Of a stretch of 58,732 bases of DNA, positions 24,733-35,348 are shown one piece after another (positions within the stretch are counted from its first letter, which is position 1; the number at the start of each line of letters is the position of its first letter). The notes below the pieces were generated by a model. The model was not told where the DNA came from. It did no database searches and saw only the letters and a list, made by a program, of their open reading frames with translations. Source of the stretch: Rhizaria sp. SCN 62-66 (Eukaryota; Rhizaria, unplaced). The position numbers and the translations under genes are program-made. The stretch is taken from assembly GCA_001724265.1 (NCBI GenBank), contig MEDY01000165.1, forward strand, positions 1 through 58,732. Direction: 5' to 3'.

Positions 24733-27700
24733 TTAAATTTCGCGTTCGTAAAACAGCACATACCCCTCGCGTCCCGCCCTGGCGCCCCACACCTGCTCCT
24801 CTTCGAGGCCAACCATGACCAGGTCATCGTCAAACCGGCACCACACACGTTGACTTGCGCCGCTCGCGGTACCCGCGCCACCAAGCGCAGTCGCAGTAGA
24901 AGCGGCATTGGCGCAGGCGACCTGGGCGCTCGCGGCGGCGGCGGCGGCGGCGGCGTTTTGCGCCAGCTGCACTTCGGCGGGCAGCGTGCGGCAGCGCGTG
25001 GAAAAGCGCGAGCTGCCCACGCCCGCGGCACCGCTAAGTCCGGCCCCCGCCGCGGCGCCCAGGCTGCCCGGCGCGCCGAGGCCGAGGCCGACGGTACCGC
25101 TGAGGGAGCCCGGCTGGAAGGGCGACGACAGCGGCGGCGAGGGAGACGGCGACGGCGACGGCGAGTACGGGGACTTGTCGCTGTCGCTCATTGCCGCACC
25201 GCTCGCCGCTGCAGCAGTCAATGTTGCAGCTGCTGAGCTCGCCGTAGGAGTCGCGCTGAGTGCGCTGTGGTCGCTCGTCTTCACCAGTGCAGTCGCCGCC
25301 AACCCACCGGCAGTGGCGGCGTCGGCCTCAGCGATCGCCGCGAGCGCCGCCGCCGCGTCCGCCGCCGAGGCAGCCGTGCCTCCCAAGCCCGCGCCCGCGC
25401 CCGCGCCGGCGGCCACGGCGCCCGCGGTGGCGTTGGCCTGCGCGAGAAGCGCGGCGGCGAGCGCGCGGCGCGGCGGGCGCGGAAGCGCGCAGTCAGCGAG
25501 GTAGTGGCCCGAGAAGGCCAGCGGACCGCGGTGGCGCACCGAGGCCACCAGCTCATAGCACGACGACTGCAACAGAGACTGCGACTGCGAAGGTGACTGC
25601 GAGGGGAGCTGAGACGAGGGCACGAGAGCAGTGCTACTGGACGTGTTGTTGTTGATGGCGTTTGTGAACGAGTAGAAGGGCGCGAGGTAGAGCGCGATCG
25701 AGTCGAGCAGACTACGGCTGTCCTCGTCGGACAGAGGCAGTGAGAGCGGAGACTGCAACTGCAGCTGCGACTGCGAGCCAGCGACAACGACAGCAGTACT
25801 ATCATTACTGGGAGTCTTGTTGCCGCTGCTCTTGCCACCCTTAGGAGCGAGCGCAGCACTGTTGACTGTGCTCTTGGTCTTCTTGCTGTCGTTGCTGCTA
25901 AAGCTGGAGTCAGAACTAGAACTAAAGCTAAAGCTGGAATTCGAGCTCGAAGTACCGCTATTCATCGCACTGGCAGCGACAGAGCGAGAGTTCTGCTGCT
26001 GTTGCTGCTGCACAGTGAAGCGACCGAGGTCAAGACGGGCAAAGTGCCGCACGGGGTCCTGGCGCTTCACAGTCATCATCTGCGATGTTAGAACAAAGAG
26101 GAACAAAGAAAGTAGTGAGATAAGCTGAATGAGCGAATCGAAAAAAAGCACACACTTCGAATCATGAATACAGATCACAAACACATTGATAAGGAAACTC
26201 TCAAGCAATAAATTGATAAGTCTTGCGCAGTTTGTTTCACGTACGGGGTTCTTCTCCGACTGCGCGAAGCGCATAATGTGCGCGATCACGACCTGGGGCT
26301 GCTTGCGCACCTTGGTGGTGACGACGCCGACGGTGCCGCCGCAGCCGGGCCGTGCGCACACGGTGTCGACCTCGCGCGGCTCGAAGTACCGCGTCAGCAG
26401 CGACGCCACGCTGTTCGGGTCTCGCAGGTACCCCGCTGCGGCGTCCGCCTCGGCCGCGGCTGCGGCGGCAGCAGCGGCAGCGGCAGCGGCGCGCGCGGCG
26501 GCGGCCGCGGTCGCGGCGGTCACGCGCATGCCACGGCCGGCGTTGGCAGTGTCGACAACGTCGCTGCTGCTGTTGGCCTTAGAGCCGTCGCCGTCAGTCA
26601 GGCGGTCGCTGTTGCTGCTGTGACCGCCGCGGCCGCTGCCGCCGCCGCGGCTGCCGCCCCGGCTGCCGCCCCGGCTGCCGCCGCGCCCGCGCCCGCGGCC
26701 CGAATTGCCGGCACTCGCGCTTACGCTGACGCTGTTCGCACTCACTCCAGTGCCAGCGCCGTTGCCGTTGCCGGCGTTGGCGTTGTTGCTGTTGGGGGGC
26801 CGGCGCTTCGCGGGGTCGGGTAGGCCCAAGGAGAGAATAAACATGTCCTCCAGCGTGACGCGCTCCAGCCCGCACCCCTTAGACGGGGAACACTTAGACG
26901 AGTCAACATCAGTGTCGGTGTCGGTGTCGCTGATGTCGTCGCTATCACTCATCTTAGCAGTCTTAGTCTTGCTCTTCGCGTTCGCCTTGCTGCCGCCGCT
27001 CTTCGCGTTCCTGCCCTTGCCCTTGCCCTTGGCAGTCAAGCTCTCATTGTCGCTCCCGCTGTCATCGCTGTTGTCCGCGTTCGCGTCGTCGCCCTTGGCG
27101 CCGCTGCCGCTGCCGTTGCACTTGAGCGTGACGGCAACCTGCGTGCCGAACGTCTGCGCGACGGGGGACAGCTCGACCGCGAGGGCGGCGACCAGCTCAG
27201 ACAGCCGCAGCTGCAGCAGACACACCCACTCGCTGCCGCTGCCACCGTCGCTCAGACCAGCGCCGCCGCCGACGCTGGAGCCGGAAACGGGGCTGCGCTG
27301 GTTGAGCGCGTGGTTGTGGTGGTGCGGGCTGTGCGTGCGGCTGTGCGACCGGCTGTCGCCGGCGGCCGCAGCGTTGGCCACGCCACCAGCGCTTGTGCCG
27401 ACGCTGGCGCCGCGGCGCGAGGGCGTCGCAGCGGGCGTCCTGACTTTGAACCCGTCGCTGGCGCCGTTGTTCGAGAACGAGGCCGTCGCGGACAGCGGCG
27501 CCGGCGCGAACGGCGCTCCGTGCGAGCTGCTGCTGCTGCTGCCGCTGTTGTTGTTGCCGCTGGCGCTAAAGCTGGCCGCCGCGGAGACCGCGGCCGAGGA
27601 GGAGGACTTGTTGAACGCGGGGCGCGAGACGGAGATGGAGCGGCGCAGCGACGGCGAAGCGAGCGCCAGCTGCGCCGACTGCGACTGCGAGTGGGAGTGC

Positions 27701-30700
27701 GAGTACGACTGCGGCAGCAGCTGCGGGTGCGGCATCGACGCGGCGGCGGAGTTGCCCGCGTGCGTGAGGCTCTGGACCGGTCTAAGGGCCTCGGCCGCGT
27801 GGAAGTGCGGCGCCCCCGCGACGGCCACGTGGTCGGAGCCCGTGTTCACGGTCGGATGAGGCAGCGAGGACGACGAGGCCAGAGAGGTGCGCGGGGCCGA
27901 CCGCCGGCTCCGCACAGTTAAACCCGCGTTAGAACTCGAGCTGTCGCTCTCGTTGGCGCTGGTGTGGGGCTTCGAGACGCTGGCGTGGGGCGTCAGCGTG
28001 GGGGGCTGCAGCATCTGAATGCCGCTGCTGTCCGCGTCGGCGCCGTGGTTGCCGCTGCTGCCGTTGCTGGTGCTAAAGCTGCTGGCAGCGCTGAGCGAGC
28101 TCAGCAGCGGCAGCACTCCGCCGCTGCTGAGGAGGGAGGCGTTCGGGAACAGAGCGCTGCGGGGCGCAACGACGACGACAAACGGGTCCTCGTCGAGCTC
28201 GCCGTCGTCGTCTAAGGGGGTAGTTAGACCGCAGTAGTCGGACTGCGGCTTCTGGAGCAGCGCGAGAGTGACCGTGACAGCGCGGGTCGCTTGGGCAGTC
28301 GGGCTATCGCCACTGCCGCCGCTGCTGACGCCGTCATTGATGCTGTTGTTCGCGAGAGTCACGGTGAGTTGGCAGCCCACAGTCTTGCTGAAGTACTCAC
28401 TGTACGCAGCAGCGACATCAGCAGCACTCGTACTCTCGCCGCCCTTGAGCTTCTGCTCACGGTCACCGGCAGCCGCAGACGTCGCAGCAGTCGGGACTGG
28501 AGGGGGGACGACCTCTCCACTCTTGGTACAGAGCACGCCGCCCCTGCCCACCATCACAGCGTCCTCGTCCTCATCCTCATCGTTCTCACTCTCGCTTCCG
28601 AGGCCGTGGCGGCCGCGACTATGGGCGCTGCGGTGGCGCCAGCGCGGCCAGAGCCTTTGCGCGACGGCCCGGACGCCCTTGGCGGCCACGGCCTCGGCCT
28701 CGGAGTGCAGCGCGCCCAGCAGCAGACACAGCAGCTCGTGCGCGTCTTCCTGCTCGAAGGACGCAAACGGCGCGTGAACGCACCCCAGCAGCTGCTTCAG
28801 CCGCGTCAGCCGCAGCGGCGCCGGCGGGACGTCGTCGCAGCTGCCTTCGCTGCAGATGTTGTTGTGGATGCTGCTATTGGGCGAGTTGTTGCAGCTACTG
28901 TTGGAGTATGACGAAGGGAGCAGGGATGCGACTGCGTCGGACAGGACTTCGTAGAGTTGCAGCTCTGCCGGGATGGGCGGCTTGACATCTGCAGCAGACG
29001 GCTTAACTTCGACGCCGTTGACTGTGCGCCGCCGCTTCAGCGGAGACATGTCAGTCGGCATATCGCTGTTATCGACGCCGGAGCTGGCGTTACTCAAGTT
29101 ATTGTTGTTATAGATGACTTGTAAAGGAAGGCTTGCGTTGAAACCGCCACTGCCAGTCGCACTCGCAGAGCCGCACGGGCCGTTGACAGCGGATTTAGCG
29201 ACTGCGGAGGCACCGGGCTCCTCCTTCACCTTGACGGCGCGCGAGCTAGAGCTAGAGCTGTTAGTAATCGTCACGCTGCTGTTGCTGCTGCTATTGTTAG
29301 GAGGTAGCACAGGGCCGAAGATGTCCTTGCTGTCAGCGCCAGAGCCGCTGAGTACCTGCGACGGCGCCCGTGTAAGGGCCCAGGGCAGAGTACCCGCCTC
29401 TGCGGCCACCCGCAGCAGCTCCGCACTCAGCCCGCCCTCGGTCTGCGCCCCGCTCTGACCGTGGCCGTGGCCCTGGGCGTGGCTGCCGTCGCCCCAGTGC
29501 ACGGCCTCCCCGCCGTGCGCGCCGGCGCGCGGACCACCGGAGAGCGCGCGCGCGTGGAGCGCGAGCCCCCAGAGCCCGTGCAGCAGCGGCGGGAGGCGGA
29601 CGAGCGCCTGCGTCACTGAGGACAGGTAGCAGCTGTTGCCCAGGTTCGTCAGCCCCGCGCCCGGCCAGTGACGCGACGGCACGTGCGCCGCCGCGCCCGC
29701 CGCCAGCGAGGCCGCGGTCGCCGCCGCCAGGGACTGCGGGCTCACGGTCGCGCTCGCGGCCGCTTGCGGGGAGCCGTTGGGGTCACTGTTAGTGCCGCTG
29801 CTCATGGTGCTGCTGCAGGAGGTGAGGCGGCCGTGACCGCGGCCGCGGCCGCTGCTGCCGCCGCGCGCGCTGCCGCCGCCAAGCTTGTCGGAGCGCTGTG
29901 TCACTTCATTGTCGGTGTCCTCGCCACTGTCACTGACATTGTCGCTCTCGCTGTCAGTGTCGCTGTCGCCGCCTTCAGAGCCACTGTCGCTCTGACTGTC
30001 GGCGTCGTCGTCGTTGTTGCTGCCCTCAGCGCTGTCGCCCTTGCCCTTGCTGCCGTGGACGGAGCGACCTGCGCCAGCACCTGCGCCACGGCCACGGCCA
30101 CGGCCGCGACCGCGAGCGCTGCTGCTGCCACCGCGCGCACTGGCAGTCGCACTGGCAGTAGCGCTGCCCTTGGACTTGGCCACAGCGCCCTTCGCCGGCC
30201 GTGAGGACGGCTTGGCGTCAATCTTGTGATCGCTATCGTCGCCACTGCTTTCATAATCATCATAATCGTCATCGTGGTTGCTTTCGTCGTCGTCTTCTGA
30301 GCCGGACTCGGCCTTCTTGCCAGTCTTGGCACTCGCATTAGATTTGGTCGCATCAGCAATTGCCTTAACCTTGCCTGCAGCGGCCTTAGGTGCGTCGCTG
30401 CCCTTGGCCAAAGCAGCCTTAGACTTGGTAGCGCCCTTAGCAGCAGTCTGAGCAGCCTTTGCCTTCGACTTGGGCTTCGCATCTGACTCAGATCCAGAGC
30501 TTGACCTAGACTCAGTCCCGGATTCAGAGCTGGACTCAGCTTTCGCATTCTTGCCATTCGCGGCCTTTGTCTTACTGCTGGTGTTCTTGTTCGCACTCAC
30601 AGACTTAGCAGTTGCAGCAGCAGCCGTTGACTTTGTAGCAGAACTTGAGGTCGTTACAACAACGCTATTATTGTTGCTGCTGGAGCTCTCGTTCTTCTGC

Positions 30701-31242
30701 TTCTCCTGCTGGCCCTTTTCATACTTCTCGTCGACGTTGAGCCGCTTCCCGCCCGTGGCGGCGACGATGATCTGCTCGCCCCAGGCCGCGGACATGGCGC
30801 TGGCTGTACGGCGCCGCGTGTCGGTGCCCGGCGGGGGCCACACCAGCGCCATCTTCAGCATCGCCAGCTGACGGCTCACGCCCGACGCAGCCTTCGCGGG
30901 GGACGCGGGCGCCGCCGCCGCCGCGGGCTTCGCGCCCGCACCCGCACCGGCGCTGGCGCTGCCGCTCGCGTTGGCTTTGTTTGCAGTTGACGACGCGGAC
31001 GCGGGCGCACCTGACGCAGCCTTACCAGCGGTAGCCGTGGTTGCCGCGTTACCAGCGTCGGCGCTATTGTTGTTGCTGTTGTTGGCGAGCGCTGCAGCAG
31101 AGCGGAAGAGCTCGAGGCCGAAGCCGCCTGCCGCCGCTGCTGCCGCCGCCGTCGCTGCGGCCGCGTCAGCGGTCTCGGCAGCGGCCGGGAGCGGGGGAGG
31201 CGCGCCGCCGGAGGCCGGCGGGGTCGCGCGCTTGGGGGGCAT
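24733..31242 (-). CDS. Ubiquitin carboxyl-terminal hydrolase (USP family)
   Basis: Cysteine protease that removes ubiquitin from proteins. Two exons, 31242-26245 and 26079-24733, encode about 2114 aa. The Cys box reads GLTNLGNSCYLSS with catalytic Cys538. An EQEDAHELL box lies near residue 830. The finger retains one CX4C pair (CARPGC), followed by the palm strand ending in MRF. The His box FSGHYLADC places the catalytic His at about spliced residue 1858, and a WCRFDDD motif follows near the C-terminus. Very long Ser/Asn/Gly-rich insertions separate the boxes, so the catalytic domain is several times the usual 350 residues. The first 500 residues are Lys/Ser/Ala-rich and disordered with Gly-Arg repeats, suggesting a nuclear or nucleolar protein (inference). 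The 165-nt intron (26080-26244) is AT-rich, has GTACGT and is open in frame, so it could be mistaken for coding. Confidence 0.9.
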   Translation of the reverse strand: MPPKRATPPASGGAPPPLPAAAETADAAAATAAAAAAAGGFGLELFRSAAALANNSNNNSADAGNAATTATAGKAASGAPASASSTANKANASGSASAGAGAGAKPAAAAAPASPAKAASGVSRQLAMLKMALVWPPPGTDTRRRTASAMSAAWGEQIIVAATGGKRLNVDEKYEKGQQEKQKNESSSSNNNSVVVTTSSSATKSTAAAATAKSVSANKNTSSKTKAANGKNAKAESSSESGTESRSSSGSESDAKPKSKAKAAQTAAKGATKSKAALAKGSDAPKAAAGKVKAIADATKSNASAKTGKKAESGSEDDDESNHDDDYDDYESSGDDSDHKIDAKPSSRPAKGAVAKSKGSATASATASARGGSSSARGRGRGRGRGAGAGAGRSVHGSKGKGDSAEGSNNDDDADSQSDSGSEGGDSDTDSESDNVSDSGEDTDNEVTQRSDKLGGGSARGGSSGRGRGHGRLTSCSSTMSSGTNSDPNGSPQAAASATVSPQSLAAATAASLAAGAAAHVPSRHWPGAGLTNLGNSCYLSSVTQALVRLPPLLHGLWGLALHARALSGGPRAGAHGGEAVHWGDGSHAQGHGHGQSGAQTEGGLSAELLRVAAEAGTLPWALTRAPSQVLSGSGADSKDIFGPVLPPNNSSSNSSVTITNSSSSSSRAVKVKEEPGASAVAKSAVNGPCGSASATGSGGFNASLPLQVIYNNNNLSNASSGVDNSDMPTDMSPLKRRRTVNGVEVKPSAADVKPPIPAELQLYEVLSDAVASLLPSSYSNSSCNNSPNSSIHNNICSEGSCDDVPPAPLRLTRLKQLLGCVHAPFASFEQEDAHELLCLLLGALHSEAEAVAAKGVRAVAQRLWPRWRHRSAHSRGRHGLGSESENDEDEDEDAVMVGRGGVLCTKSGEVVPPPVPTAATSAAAGDREQKLKGGESTSAADVAAAYSEYFSKTVGCQLTVTLANNSINDGVSSGGSGDSPTAQATRAVTVTLALLQKPQSDYCGLTTPLDDDGELDEDPFVVVVAPRSALFPNASLLSSGGVLPLLSSLSAASSFSTSNGSSGNHGADADSSGIQMLQPPTLTPHASVSKPHTSANESDSSSSNAGLTVRSRRSAPRTSLASSSSLPHPTVNTGSDHVAVAGAPHFHAAEALRPVQSLTHAGNSAAASMPHPQLLPQSYSHSHSQSQSAQLALASPSLRRSISVSRPAFNKSSSSAAVSAAASFSASGNNNSGSSSSSSHGAPFAPAPLSATASFSNNGASDGFKVRTPAATPSRRGASVGTSAGGVANAAAAGDSRSHSRTHSPHHHNHALNQRSPVSGSSVGGGAGLSDGGSGSEWVCLLQLRLSELVAALAVELSPVAQTFGTQVAVTLKCNGSGSGAKGDDANADNSDDSGSDNESLTAKGKGKGRNAKSGGSKANAKSKTKTAKMSDSDDISDTDTDTDVDSSKCSPSKGCGLERVTLEDMFILSLGLPDPAKRRPPNSNNANAGNGNGAGTGVSANSVSVSASAGNSGRGRGRGGSRGGSRGGSRGGGSGRGGHSSNSDRLTDGDGSKANSSSDVVDTANAGRGMRVTAATAAAAARAAAAAAAAAAAAAEADAAAGYLRDPNSVASLLTRYFEPREVDTVCARPGCGGTVGVVTTKVRKQPQVVIAHIMRFAQSEKNPVRETNCARLINLLLESFLINVFVICIHDSKCVLFFDSLIQLISLLSLFLFVLTSQMMTVKRQDPVRHFARLDLGRFTVQQQQQQNSRSVAASAMNSGTSSSNSSFSFSSSSDSSFSSNDSKKTKSTVNSAALAPKGGKSSGNKTPSNDSTAVVVAGSQSQLQLQSPLSLPLSDEDSRSLLDSIALYLAPFYSFTNAINNNTSSSTALVPSSQLPSQSPSQSQSLLQSSCYELVASVRHRGPLAFSGHYLADCALPRPPRRALAAALLAQANATAGAVAAGAGAGAGLGGTAASAADAAAALAAIAEADAATAGGLAATALVKTSDHSALSATPTASSAAATLTAAAASGAAMSDSDKSPYSPSPSPSPSPPLSSPFQPGSLSGTVGLGLGAPGSLGAAAGAGLSGAAGVGSSRFSTRCRTLPAEVQLAQNAAAAAAAASAQVACANAASTATALGGAGTASGASQRVWCRFDDDLVMVGLEEEQVWGARAGREGYVLFYEREI

Positions 31243-32147
31243 GCGCGTGGAAAACGGGGAGGCACGCCGAGGAAGCGCAGGAATAGAGGGGCGCGCGCGT
31301 CGGGGCGGGATGGGTGGTCGGTGAGAATCAGAACACCGAGTGGTAGTTACACGGAGAGGAGAAAAACTGCATTATAGACGTATATAAACAAGGAATGACA
31401 GGATAGAAGTGAGATTCGGGAGCAAAAAGTAGTTTACGAAAACGATTTTGAGGTTAAATGCGAAAACAGTGTGATACAAAGGCGTGGGAATCAGGTTAAA
31501 GGAAAAGGATTGGGACTGGTTGGAACGAATCGGGAGTATCAACTGAAACGATATTGCACCAATTTTCTACATGCTATAATTAAATTCAACAATAATTCAA
31601 GGGCGGATTTTTCTAAGGAAATTAACTATAGTCAGATTTAACCACCTCATTTTGAAATGTATCACTGCAAAGTCTAAGCGAACTGGCGCCGCCACCCGCA
31701 ACCCCCCCACCTCAAGTTTTTGCCTCGAGCAACCACAGGCCAAAATTACACAAAACACAGTTCACAGCATCATTGATCAAGGTTTGAGCAAACAATTCGA
31801 GGGATACATGGTATGACCTATTAAGGATTATCTGTATTCTAATGTAAATCTGAATTCTGCATCAAAAGTGCGGATATAACGGCCATTTTACAGCATTAGT
31901 TCTGCCGAGTGCAGCATTAAAAGCGGCACTAAGTAGACATAAAAAGCATTATGAGAATAAAAGGGCGTTAAAATAAGTTACAACACAGTAATTTACATAA
32001 AAAATATCACTTTCACCACAATTTGTGATTGTTGTGTCTCGTTCGAACATTAATGAGTGAGTTTTCTGGTGACTGCAGAGTAACACGCCTACTTCAGCCA
32101 TATACGTACAGCTGGACCGTCTTAGTCCCATACTACTTCGCACGCTC
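31243..32147. other. Intergenic region upstream of the USP gene
   Basis: This gap of about 900 bp holds the USP promoter and 5' UTR and the 3' UTR of MED7, both on the minus strand. It is AT-rich. A TATATA string on the minus strand near 31380 lies about 140 bp upstream of the USP start and could be a TATA element, but AT content makes this weak. No gene is seen. Confidence 0.5.
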
Positions 32148-33371
32148 TCACTCCCATTCGTCATCCTCCTCCTTCTCCGCACTTGCAGCACTCGTCGCAG
32201 CGGTCCCAGGAGCAGCAGCAGGAACAGGAGCAGGAGCAGTCGCACCAGATGGCGCATCTGTCGTTGCAGTGTTGCTGCTGCCGTTGCTGCATGCGCCGCC
32301 CCCCACACTCTGCTCCACTTCGTCCTCATGCGCCGCCTCCCCGTCGCTCTTATTCCCGTCCTCATCATCGTCGTCGTCGCTGCTGAGCACCCCGTGTTGC
32401 TTGAGCAGCGCCCTGGCCTCGCGCGCGGCGCGCTCCAGCCCGCGCGCCTTGGCCCGCATGCGCGCATTCTGCGCCTGCGTCAGGGCGACCACGCCCGCGC
32501 GCGCCTGCGCCCTGCGCGCGAGCGACAGGAGCACGGCCATGTTGTTGAGCGCGGACCAGAGCTCGTGCAGCGCCTCACCCGTCCGCGGCGGGGGCACACC
32601 GGGGGGCACTTCCAGCGTCGGGGCCGGGGCGGAGACCACTGGGGGAACGCGGGACGCAGCGGGCAAGAAAAAAGCGAAGACGAGGCAAGGAAAAGAGAAC
32701 ATGTCAAGAAGAAAAAGAAGAGCGAAGGCAGAGTTAAAGTTACGCGTTTAGATCAAAAGTGAAGTGGTTCATAGCGCCGTTAGATAAAAAAACAAAAGCA
32801 CAAATGACAAATGTTGAACTCAATAGAATACATGTAAGAAATACGGGATTCAAGCGTACCTTTGAGGAGGTTGAGGAAGTTGTCCGTGACGGCCGTGTTC
32901 ATTGCGGCCACTTGGTGCGCAAACACGCCCGGTCCGGCCTCCGCAACCGTCTCTGAGGTGGCCGCGCGGCCGTCGTCGGCGCCCGACAGCGCGTCGCGCG
33001 CGAGCGCCGCGGCCACGGAGCCCGCGGCGGCGACGGCGGTGGCGTTGGGCAGGGTGAAGAGGCGGCGCACGTTGGGGTCCAGAGTGAGATTTTGGTGCGA
33101 GCTGGTCTGTGGAACACGAGAAAACAAAGGAAATAGAATGATAACACGCAAAATGTGGTGGTTAGCATGCCTTTTGCGCATTTCAGAAATGTTTGCGTGC
33201 GGTATTCAGTGGTGAGTGAAAACGTACCCACATGTCGTGGAACTTGAGGAAGGTGCCCTCGATCGGGGGCGGCGGCGTGAACAGAGCATGGTCCACGTGC
33301 GCGGGGTCGTCGCGCGCAGCGTCAGTAAAGAGTTCATAGTACGGCGGGGGGCCGAGGCTGTTGTGAGCCAT
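32148..33371 (-). CDS. MED7: Mediator complex subunit 7
   Basis: Predicted 293-aa subunit of the middle module of Mediator, which couples transcription factors to RNA polymerase II in the nucleus. Exons are 33371-33228, 33106-32860 and 32638-32148. Donors are GTACGT and GTACGC, phases 0 and 1. The N-terminus shows the MED7 pattern: a PPPYYELFT motif, then a TPPPPIEGTFLKFHDMW segment. Exon 2 carries a helix ending DNFLNLLK, comparable to the family's NFLELL segment. Exon 3 has an HELWSALNNM helix followed by an Arg/Gln/Ala-rich helix, matching the NMHHLINEYRPHQARE region. The Asp/Glu-rich tail is lineage-specific, so the protein is longer than the roughly 230 aa usual for the family. Identity rests on scattered motifs. 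Confidence 0.75.
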
Positions 33372-34077
33372 CGGGGCGCACGAGAGGAGGCGGGTAGACT
33401 CAAGAGTAAGTTGTGCTTGGACTGTGGATTGTCAAGGCGCGCCTTGGATTGTGGGTTAGATAAAGGTTCTAAGAAATATAATTAAAATATATGTAAGAGA
33501 TCTGTATGTTCAGCAAGAAAAATATGGTTATGGATCGAATAACGGATATTGCAGTGGATGTGAGCTCTGTTTACGATAGCCCTTGTTGGTGGCTAGTTCG
33601 ACGGCACTGGGCCGAAAAAAGATTTTAACCGGAAGGGCGGAGTCTTGAGGTTGACGATTCGAAGTGAGGTTCTTCTGCAGCGTCATACATTACGGAATCC
33701 TTTCGAATGTCGGTCACTCCCGGTTATGTCATTCACGACATTGATGTACGTTTTTAATCTATTTTACGCGCTCGTACGCGGCCATTATTTGATGCATTTC
33801 GCTCTTGAAAAGTATCGACCGTTGGAGTCATAGCCAGCCAATCTTCAGACTCTATCTCCATCCCTTTTTCCCACACCACCTGCCCTCAAACAGCTATTAT
33901 ACTTTCAAACCACTTGTAAAACAACTTGTATTCTCAAAATATTCATACTTTAACAACTTTCACCACATAATTCTCGTGATACTCACATTCTGCTTCCTCT
34001 TTCCGGTGCCATTTGTCCGTTATCTGCCATCACTTTTCCCCCTTTGCATCACTTGCTTGCGTGCGTCCCTCGCCGTC
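33372..34077. promoter_or_regulatory. Divergent promoter region, MED7 / Jupiter-like gene
   Basis: The two flanking genes point away from each other, so this gap of about 700 bp must contain both promoters. The right part is pyrimidine-rich (CT runs from about 33840 to 34060), consistent with the 5' UTR of the plus-strand gene. I see no convincing TATA box and no other gene. Confidence 0.5.
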
Positions 34078-34457
34078 ATGTCACAGACCCGCTCCAGCTC
34101 CCGCGTGCTGGCCCGCCCCGGCGGCGCCTCGAGCATGGGTTCCATTCTCGGCGACCCCAACGCGCGCTTTGACGCCGGTGCCCCGCGCCAGCAGCAGCGC
34201 CCCCAGCAGCAGCAGCAGCAGCAGCAGGCTCCCCAGCAGCAGCAGCAGCGCCCCCAGCAGCAGCAGCAGCAGGCTCCCCAGCAGCAGCAGCAGCAGCAGT
34301 ACGGCCAGGCGCAGACCCGCGGCGGCGCGAGCCAGCTGACTCAGCAGCGCCACGACGCTTTCACTGCCGGCTTCAACAACGCCTCGCAGAACAGGAACCG
34401 CAACCAGGTCTCGAGCGTCTTCGGCGACGCCCCCCCGCCCCAGCAGCGCGCTGCCCC

Positions 34458-34490
<33 letters not shown>

Positions 34491-34586
34491 CCAGCAGGCG
34501 CCTCCCCAGCAGCAGCAGTCGCGCTACGGCTCCCAGGCGCAGGCGCAGCAGTACGGCCAGCAGCAGCAGCGCGGCGCCCCCGCCCC

Positions 34587-34631
<45 letters not shown>

Positions 34632-34701
34632 CAACGGCCAGCACACCAGTGTGCGCGTTCGTGCGCCCCCCGGCGGCCAGTCCTCCATCACCTTTGGCTA
34701 A
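34078..34701 (+). CDS. Jupiter/HN1 (JPT)-like Q-rich protein
   Basis: Intronless 207-aa protein. Its non-repetitive parts match the layout of the Jupiter microtubule-associated homologue family: an N-terminal SSRVLARPGG motif (SSRVLRPPGG in animals), a central NQVSSVFG motif (NKMASNIFG in animals) and a C-terminal APPGGQSSITFG end. Between them lie long glutamine runs encoded almost only by CAG. In animals the family binds microtubules or is cytosolic or nuclear with a loosely defined role, so a cytoskeletal role is inference. The start at 34078 is the first ATG in frame, although the frame is open further upstream without ATG. The run of Q tracts is not a family feature. Confidence 0.7.
34189..34630 (+). 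repeat. Glutamine-coding CAG tracts
   Basis: Several nearly pure CAG runs lie inside the Jupiter-like gene, the longest about 14 codons (34588-34629). They are split by Pro, Ala, Arg and Tyr codons. Codon purity suggests recent replication slippage, and lengths may vary between strains. Confidence 0.85.
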
Positions 34702-35348
34702 GTGCCCTCTTAGACCGGCCCGGAGAGCAAGAAAGCGTCTGCTGCTGTCTTCATCTTTATTTGGGATCTGTACACATCGAGCGATGCATGTGTGCGCATG
34801 TGTGTTGTGGTGACTTCAAGTAGTTTCATCACACGCCGTGATCAGCACCAGCATCAGCAACAATAGAAGCAGCAGCAACGTAAGCACTCACATGTGGTAT
34901 AATAATGCGAGTAATTGTAATGATTGACAGGTGTAGGTGTGTCAACAATAGCAAAACAAAAGACACATTTCAACCACAAAGATTACTCACTCATCAATAG
35001 TACGAATCGTACAAGTTAAAACCAATATTGCAAACAAAATCTAACACTTGAATACATAGTACTTGCCCCTTTCTTTTTCATTCCCAATCAACAACTTTTT
35101 TTGTTCAAAGTCAGCGAGTTAGCCTAGCAAACGGTTTACACGAGTCTTAAGTTACACATCTTGCTTTCAACTTAAGGTTAGATCAGTTGCGATATCGTGG
35201 ATATATAAAGCTTCATAATGTATTAGATCTTATCTATATAACATAAACATGTTCATTTTGTAAATCATTGCCGTAAAAAAACGTCATATAACAAGGATTA
35301 AGCGTAACATACAACAACCTACGTAGTCAAGTCACTGTTCACACTTAC
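34702..35348. other. Intergenic region between convergent genes
   Basis: This AT-rich gap lies between the 3' end of the Jupiter-like gene and the 3' end of the giant coiled-coil gene. It should contain both polyadenylation sites. A small inverted motif, CTAAG...CTTAG, overlaps the Jupiter-like stop codon at 34698-34713. Nothing else is seen. Confidence 0.55.

Noticed and set aside
28291-28911. Plus-strand frames inside the USP gene
   Set aside because: They overlap the DAHE-box exon of the protease and lack ATG-plus-domain evidence.
32029-32751. 240-codon plus-strand ORF over the MED7 third exon
   Set aside because: The minus-strand reading splices correctly to MED7 motifs. The plus-strand reading is Ser/Ala/Arg low complexity.
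34189-34630. CRISPR-like or satellite array
   Set aside because: The repeats are in-frame CAG codons within a protein with conserved ends. There are no spacers and no constant repeat unit.
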